NCBI RefSeq assembly: GCF_019145205.1
Contig: NZ_JAHSTT010000008.1
Location: 186,001-250,000, forward strand
Length of the DNA: 64,000 bases
Direction of reading: 5' to 3'
Source of the DNA: Pseudomonas khavaziana
Lineage (GTDB): Bacteria > Pseudomonadota > Gammaproteobacteria > Pseudomonadales > Pseudomonadaceae
In this document: positions 60,017 through 64,000 of the stretch, one piece after another
Layout of the letters: every line of letters begins with the position of its first letter
Numbering within the stretch: the first letter of the stretch is position 1
The notes under the pieces: model-generated
Databases searched by the model: none
What the model saw: the letters and a program-made list of their open reading frames with translations, nothing else
What the model was told of the DNA's origin: nothing
Program-made: the position numbers and the translations under genes

Positions 60017-61450
60017 ATGTCAAAAGTAAAAGACAAGGCTATTGTATCTGCCGCGCAAGCCAGCACTGCTTACTCGCAAATCGATAGCTTCAGCCATTTG
60101 TATGACCGTGGCGGTAACCTCACGGTCAACGGCAAACCGTCCTACACCGTCGACCAGGCAGCTACCCAGCTGCTGCGGGATGGCGCCGCGTATCGGGACT
60201 TTGATGGCAACGGCAAGATCGATCTGACCTACACCTTCCTCACCTCGGCTACCCAGAGCACCATGAACAAACATGGCATCTCAGGTTTCAGCCAGTTCAA
60301 CGCCCAGCAGAAAGCACAGGCCGCACTGGCTATGCAATCCTGGTCGGATGTCGCCAACGTGACCTTTACCGAAAAGGCTTCCGGCGGTGACGGTCACATG
60401 ACCTTCGGCAACTACAGCAGCGGCCAGGACGGCGCGGCGGCGTTCGCCTACCTGCCCGGCACCGGCGCAGGCTACGACGGCACCTCGTGGTACCTGACCA
60501 ACAACAGCTACACGCCGAACAAAAGCCCGGACCTGAACAACTATGGCCGGCAAACCCTCACCCATGAAATCGGCCACACCCTGGGCCTGGCTCACCCTGG
60601 CGACTACAACGCCGGGAATGGCAACCCGACCTACAACGACGCGACCTATGGACAGGACACGCGCGGCTACAGCCTCATGAGTTACTGGAGCGAGAGCAAC
60701 ACCAACCAGAACTTCAGCAAAGGCGGCGTCGAGGCTTACGCTTCCGGCCCGCTGATCGACGACATCGCCGCGATCCAGAAGCTCTACGGTGCCAACTTCA
60801 ACACCCGTGCCGGTGACACTACCTACGGGTTCAACTCCAACACCGGGCGTGATTTTCTCAGCGCCACATCCAATGCCGACAAGCTGGTGTTCTCGGTGTG
60901 GGACGGTGGTGGCAATGATACCCTGGACTTCTCCGGTTTCACCCAAAACCAGAAGATCAACCTCAATGCCACCTCGTTCTCCGACGTTGGCGGGCTGGTG
61001 GGCAACGTGTCCATCGCCAAGGGCGTCACCGTCGAAAACGCCTTTGGTGGCGCGGGCAACGACCTGATCATTGGTAACCAGGCCGCTAACCTCATCAAGG
61101 GCGGGGCCGGCAACGACCTCATCTACGGTGGTGGCGGTGCAGACCAACTGTGGGGCGGCGCCGGCAGAGATACCTTCGTGTACGGTGCCAGTTCCGACTC
61201 CCGTCCAGGCGCTGCGGACAAGATCTTCGACTTCACCTCGGGTTCGGACAAGATCGACCTGTCCGGTATCACCAAGGGTGCGGGTGTGACCTTCGTCAAT
61301 GCATTTACCGGGCATGCCGGCGATGCTGTTCTGTCCTACGCCTCAGGCACCAACCTGGGTACGTTGGCCGTGGACTTCTCCGGGCACGGCGTGGCGGATT
61401 TCCTCGTCACCACCGTCGGCCAGGCAGCGGTCAGCGACATCGTAGCGTGA
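60017..61450 (+). CDS. aprA: Alkaline metalloprotease (serralysin, AprA/AprX)
   Basis: The 477-residue product is a secreted zinc protease of family M10B. The zinc site is HEIGHTLGLAHP (His183, Glu184, His187, His193) and the Met-turn is SLMSYW (220-224). The C-terminal half carries RTX nonapeptides (GGAGNDLII, GGAGNDLIYGGGGADQLWGGAGRD) that bind calcium, then the M10-C region and the terminal DIVA used for type I secretion. No Sec signal peptide is present; a propeptide of ~15 residues starts MSKVKDKAIVSAAQ. The enzyme degrades milk casein and host proteins in P. fluorescens-group strains. It heads the operon aprA-inh-aprDE. Confidence 0.97.
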   Translation: MSKVKDKAIVSAAQASTAYSQIDSFSHLYDRGGNLTVNGKPSYTVDQAATQLLRDGAAYRDFDGNGKIDLTYTFLTSATQSTMNKHGISGFSQFNAQQKAQAALAMQSWSDVANVTFTEKASGGDGHMTFGNYSSGQDGAAAFAYLPGTGAGYDGTSWYLTNNSYTPNKSPDLNNYGRQTLTHEIGHTLGLAHPGDYNAGNGNPTYNDATYGQDTRGYSLMSYWSESNTNQNFSKGGVEAYASGPLIDDIAAIQKLYGANFNTRAGDTTYGFNSNTGRDFLSATSNADKLVFSVWDGGGNDTLDFSGFTQNQKINLNATSFSDVGGLVGNVSIAKGVTVENAFGGAGNDLIIGNQAANLIKGGAGNDLIYGGGGADQLWGGAGRDTFVYGASSDSRPGAADKIFDFTSGSDKIDLSGITKGAGVTFVNAFTGHAGDAVLSYASGTNLGTLAVDFSGHGVADFLVTTVGQAAVSDIVA

Positions 61451-61457
61451 TGTAAGC

Positions 61458-61479
61458 GCGCGGTGCCTCGGCACCGCGC
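61458..61479 (+). other. Stem-loop between aprA and inh
   Basis: GCGCGGTGCC (61458-61467) pairs perfectly with GGCACCGCGC (61470-61479), with only two bases in the loop as drawn (four after opening the top pair). No T-run follows. It lies 8 bp after the aprA stop and may protect aprA mRNA or reduce read-through into inh and the secretion genes. Confidence 0.65.
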
Positions 61480-61497
61480 TCTATGATGGAGCTTGAA

Positions 61498-61866
61498 ATG
61501 CCGCGTTTTTCCCATTTGATCGCCTGTGTATCGCAGGTGTTGTTCGTGTCGGCAGGAGCCCATGCAATGGCGAGCAGTCTCGTTCTACCCACCACCGCGC
61601 AATTGGCCGGGCATTGGGAGTTGAAGCAGCAGGATAAGGTGTGTGCCCTGGAATTGCTGGAGCAGGCCAATTCCCTGGATGGCGATATCGCGTGTGCCGC
61701 GCAATGGCTGGGCGATAAGCCACTGACCTGGTCGCCCTCACCGGATGGTATTTGGCTGTTTAACGCTGAGGGTTCAGGGATTACGCACTTGAATCGCCAG
61801 AAAGAGGGTGAATATCAAGCCCGTACTAAAGCCGGAGAAGTTGTTGAACTGAAACGGATACCTTAG
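61498..61866 (+). CDS. inh: Alkaline protease inhibitor (AprI/Inh)
   Basis: The 122-residue product has a signal peptide (HLIACVSQVLFVSAGAHAMA) and the inhibitor core LVLPTTAQLAGHWELKQQDKVCALELLEQ. The Cys pair in VCALELL and IACAAQWLG should form the disulphide of the Omp19/AprI beta barrel, whose N-terminal residues (SSLVLP region) enter the protease active site. ATG 61498 has GGAG seven bases upstream. It acts in the periplasm to protect the cell from any unsecreted AprA. Position between aprA and aprD is the normal operon order. Confidence 0.93.
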   Translation: MPRFSHLIACVSQVLFVSAGAHAMASSLVLPTTAQLAGHWELKQQDKVCALELLEQANSLDGDIACAAQWLGDKPLTWSPSPDGIWLFNAEGSGITHLNRQKEGEYQARTKAGEVVELKRIP

Positions 61867-61967
61867 TTCAAGTTATAAGCATATAACTCGATTTAATAGT
61901 TGGCCGAGTCCTGTTAGGGGCAAGGGTGATTATTGCGCGTCATTCGCTCCAAGGAAGATCAAATAAT

Positions 61968-63719
61968 ATGGCGAAGTCCCATGGGGTTGCGCCCTTATTC
62001 AGGGCGTTGGGTGAATACAAGAGTATTTTGATCAGCATCGGCTGCTTTACGGCGCTGATTAACTTGCTGATGCTGGTGCCGTCGATTTACATGCTGCAAG
62101 TGTATGACCGTGTGTTGTCCTCCCAGAATGAAACCACGCTGGTGATGTTGACGCTGATGGTCGTGGGCTTCTTTGCATTTATCGGCCTGCTGGAAGTGGT
62201 ACGCAGTTTTGTCGTGATCCGTATTGGCAGCCAGTTGGAGCGGCGGTTCAATCTGCGCGTCTACAAGGCTGCGTTCGAACGCAACCTGCAGCGCGGCCAG
62301 GGGCACGCCGGGCAGTCCCTGGGCGACCTGACCGCTATCCGCCAATTCATCACCGGACCTGCGCTGTTCGCATTCTTCGATGCACCGTGGTTTCCGATCT
62401 ACCTGTTCGTGATTTTCCTCTTCAACGTGTGGCTCGGCGTGCTGGCCACGGCCGGTGCGGTGCTGTTGATTGGGCTGGCGTGCCTGAATGAATACCTGAC
62501 GAAAAAGCCGTTGGGCGAGGCGAGTATCTTCTCCCAGCAATCCACCCAGTTGGCCACCAGCCACTTGCACAACGCCGAGACAATCCAGGCCATGGGCATG
62601 CTCGGCGCACTGCGCCAGCGCTGGTTTGGTGTGCACGCGCAATTCCTCGGTTTCCAGAACAAGGCCAGCGACACCGGTTCGGTGATCAGCTCCCTGAGTA
62701 AATCCCTGCGCCTGTGCCTGCAATCCCTGGTATTGGGCCTCGGCGCCTTCCTGGTGATCAGGGGCGAAATGACCGCCGGCATGATGATCGCAGGTTCCAT
62801 TCTGATGGGCCGCGTACTCAGCCCTATTGACCAGCTGATTGCCGTGTGGAAGCAATGGAGCTCGGCCAAACTGGCCTACCAGCGCCTCGACGAACTGTTG
62901 CGCGAATTCCCCCCGGAAGTCGAGCAGATGGCCTTGCCGGCACCCAAGGGCCAGGTCAGTTTCGAGCAGGTCAGTGCCGGCCCTCCGGGGCGACGCATGG
63001 CAACCTTGCATCAGGTCAGCTTCAACCTGGCGGCCGGGGAAGTGCTCGGTGTGCTGGGCGCGTCGGGCTCCGGCAAGTCCACCCTGGCCCGGGTGCTGGT
63101 GGGCGTCTGGCCGACCCTGGCCGGCACCGTGCGCCTGGACGGCGCGGATATCCATCGTTGGGACCGCGACGACCTCGGCCCGCATATCGGTTATTTGCCC
63201 CAGGATATCGAGCTGTTCAGCGGCAGCATCGCCGAAAACATCGCGCGCTTTCGCGAGGCCGACCCGGAGCGGGTGGTCAAGGCCGCGCAACAGGCCGGTG
63301 TACATGAACTGATCCTGCGCCTGCCCCAAGGCTATGACACCGTGCTGGGGGACAACGGCGGCGGTCTGTCCGGTGGTCAGAAACAACGGGTGGCCCTGGC
63401 CCGCGCCCTGTACGGCGAGCCGCGCCTGATTGTGCTGGATGAGCCCAACTCCAACCTCGACACCGTCGGCGAAGCAGCGCTGGCCAGTGCCATCGTGCAG
63501 ATGAAAGCCCAGGGCAGCAGCGTGGTATTGGTGACCCACCGTTCCTCGGCGCTGGCCCAGGCCGACAAGCTGCTGGTGCTCGGCGAAGGCCATTTGCAAG
63601 CGTTCGGGCCCAGCCAGGAAGTGCTGCGCGCATTGTCCGGCCAGCAGGAAGCGCCGAAAGAAAAAACCGGAGTCAGTTTCAGTCGTCAGTACCAGGCCGG
63701 AAGGAATCCAGGCGCATGA
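61968..63719 (+). CDS. aprD: Type I secretion ABC transporter (AprD/PrtD)
   Basis: The 583-residue product has an N-terminal transmembrane domain (helices around 20-45, 55-80, 140-175, 245-285) and a C-terminal ATPase: Walker A GASGSGKST (364-372), Q-loop YLPQDIELF, ABC signature LSGGQKQRVALARAL, Walker B LIVLDEPNSNLD. It lacks the peptidase C39 domain, as is usual for PrtD-type transporters. It energises export of AprA and possibly other RTX proteins across both membranes, with AprE and AprF. ATG 61968 is preceded by CAAGGAAG. The stop overlaps the aprE start (ATGA). Confidence 0.96.
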   Translation: MAKSHGVAPLFRALGEYKSILISIGCFTALINLLMLVPSIYMLQVYDRVLSSQNETTLVMLTLMVVGFFAFIGLLEVVRSFVVIRIGSQLERRFNLRVYKAAFERNLQRGQGHAGQSLGDLTAIRQFITGPALFAFFDAPWFPIYLFVIFLFNVWLGVLATAGAVLLIGLACLNEYLTKKPLGEASIFSQQSTQLATSHLHNAETIQAMGMLGALRQRWFGVHAQFLGFQNKASDTGSVISSLSKSLRLCLQSLVLGLGAFLVIRGEMTAGMMIAGSILMGRVLSPIDQLIAVWKQWSSAKLAYQRLDELLREFPPEVEQMALPAPKGQVSFEQVSAGPPGRRMATLHQVSFNLAAGEVLGVLGASGSGKSTLARVLVGVWPTLAGTVRLDGADIHRWDRDDLGPHIGYLPQDIELFSGSIAENIARFREADPERVVKAAQQAGVHELILRLPQGYDTVLGDNGGGLSGGQKQRVALARALYGEPRLIVLDEPNSNLDTVGEAALASAIVQMKAQGSSVVLVTHRSSALAQADKLLVLGEGHLQAFGPSQEVLRALSGQQEAPKEKTGVSFSRQYQAGRNPGA

Positions 63720-64000
63720 GCAGCATGACCGTTGAACCTCGTTTTAAAGAACACGATGCTGGTTTCTTCGTAAAAATGGGCTGGCTGCTGACCATCGTCG
63801 GTGCCGGTGGGTTTTTCCTGTGGGCCAGCCTTGCGCCGTTGGACCAGGGCATTCCTGTCCAAGGCACCGTGGTGGTGTCCGGCAAGCGCAAGGCCGTGCA
63901 AACCTTCAGCCCCGGCGTAGTCAGCCGGATCCTGGTGAAGGAGGGCGAACTGGTCAAGCAGGGCCAGCCGCTGTTTCGTCTCGACCAGACCCAGAACCAG
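63716..64000 (+). CDS. aprE: Type I secretion membrane-fusion protein AprE/PrtE (3' end outside window)
   Basis: The ATG overlaps the aprD stop by four bases. The 95 residues present have the HlyD-family start: a cytoplasmic tail (MSSMTVEPRFKEHDAG), one transmembrane helix (FVKMGWLLTIVGAGGFFLWASLAPLD) and the beginning of the lipoyl-like domain (GIPVQGTVVVSGKRKAVQTF, GVVSRILVKEGELVKQGQPLFRLD). It links AprD with the outer-membrane factor AprF, which should lie to the right of the window. Confidence 0.95.
   Translation, partial: MSSMTVEPRFKEHDAGFFVKMGWLLTIVGAGGFFLWASLAPLDQGIPVQGTVVVSGKRKAVQTFSPGVVSRILVKEGELVKQGQPLFRLDQTQNQ

Noticed and set aside
59836..60087. 83-codon frame upstream of aprA
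   Set aside because: It runs into the aprA coding region in another frame and has no domain; the region is better explained as aprA leader and promoter.
61995..63599. 534-codon open frame opposite aprD
   Set aside because: aprD has full ABC motifs in the other strand; the antisense frame shows no family resemblance.
1..64000. tRNA, rRNA or insertion-sequence genes
   Set aside because: I found no cloverleaf-like or rRNA-like sequence and no transposase frame that I could support by reading; a covariance-model scan would settle the tRNA question.

Overview
The window is a stretch of Gram-negative, GC-rich chromosome that looks like a member of the Pseudomonas fluorescens group. The main evidence is the aprA-inh-aprD-aprE alkaline protease operon at the right end, a DUF1652-type protein, REP-like fold-back repeats of the kind common in this group, and many Pseudomonas-style LysR, LuxR, AraC and MocR regulators. 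No rRNA, tRNA or CRISPR array was seen.

Left part (1-11.2 kb). The end of an aldehyde dehydrogenase gene and a terminator are followed by a decayed chaperone-usher fimbrial locus: a 33-codon pilin stub and an intact orphan tip adhesin. Next comes a regulatory block that resembles the Roc and Pvr/Rcs systems of P. aeruginosa: a BvgA/RcsB-type response regulator, a BvgS-type sensor kinase, an EAL-domain c-di-GMP phosphodiesterase without a receiver, and an RcsC-type hybrid kinase. Such systems switch fimbriae on and off. The intact fimbrial operon lies at 23.9-28.9 kb (pilin, chaperone, usher, adhesin). RcsB-box-like dyads precede the pilin stub, the sensor genes and the intact operon.

11.2-23.6 kb. 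An RND efflux operon (adaptor, pump, outer-membrane channel) and an MFS exporter are followed by a two-partner secretion pair with an unusually small exoprotein. A P1-family peptidase gene and a convergent LuxR gene come next. With the amidase and polyamine-type binding protein at 29.2-31.2 kb they appear to form a peptide/polyamine module that is interrupted by the fimbrial operon. A related module is found at 51.7-59.6 kb: AraC, FAD oxidoreductase, cupin, binding protein, LuxR, amino-acid permease and P1 peptidase.

31.2-39.4 kb is accessory DNA. It holds a broken hypothetical gene, then a 6.2-kb cargo flanked by imperfect direct repeats of about 115 bp. The cargo carries two regulator-SDR-VOC cassettes (AraC and TetR controlled) and a truncated LysR gene. 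A parD/frameshifted parE pair follows the right repeat.

39.5-51.5 kb is more ordinary chromosome: a LysR/alcohol-dehydrogenase-like pair, an unrecognised 474-residue protein followed by a MocR regulator, phosphoglucomutase, pirin, a UvrD-type helicase and a DUF1652 protein.

55.7-64 kb is a protease region. A small protein carrying only a serralysin-like RTX secretion domain lies 4.3 kb upstream of aprA. The aprA-inh-aprDE operon has an RsmA/RsmE-like site over the aprA ribosome-binding site, and aprE runs off the right edge.
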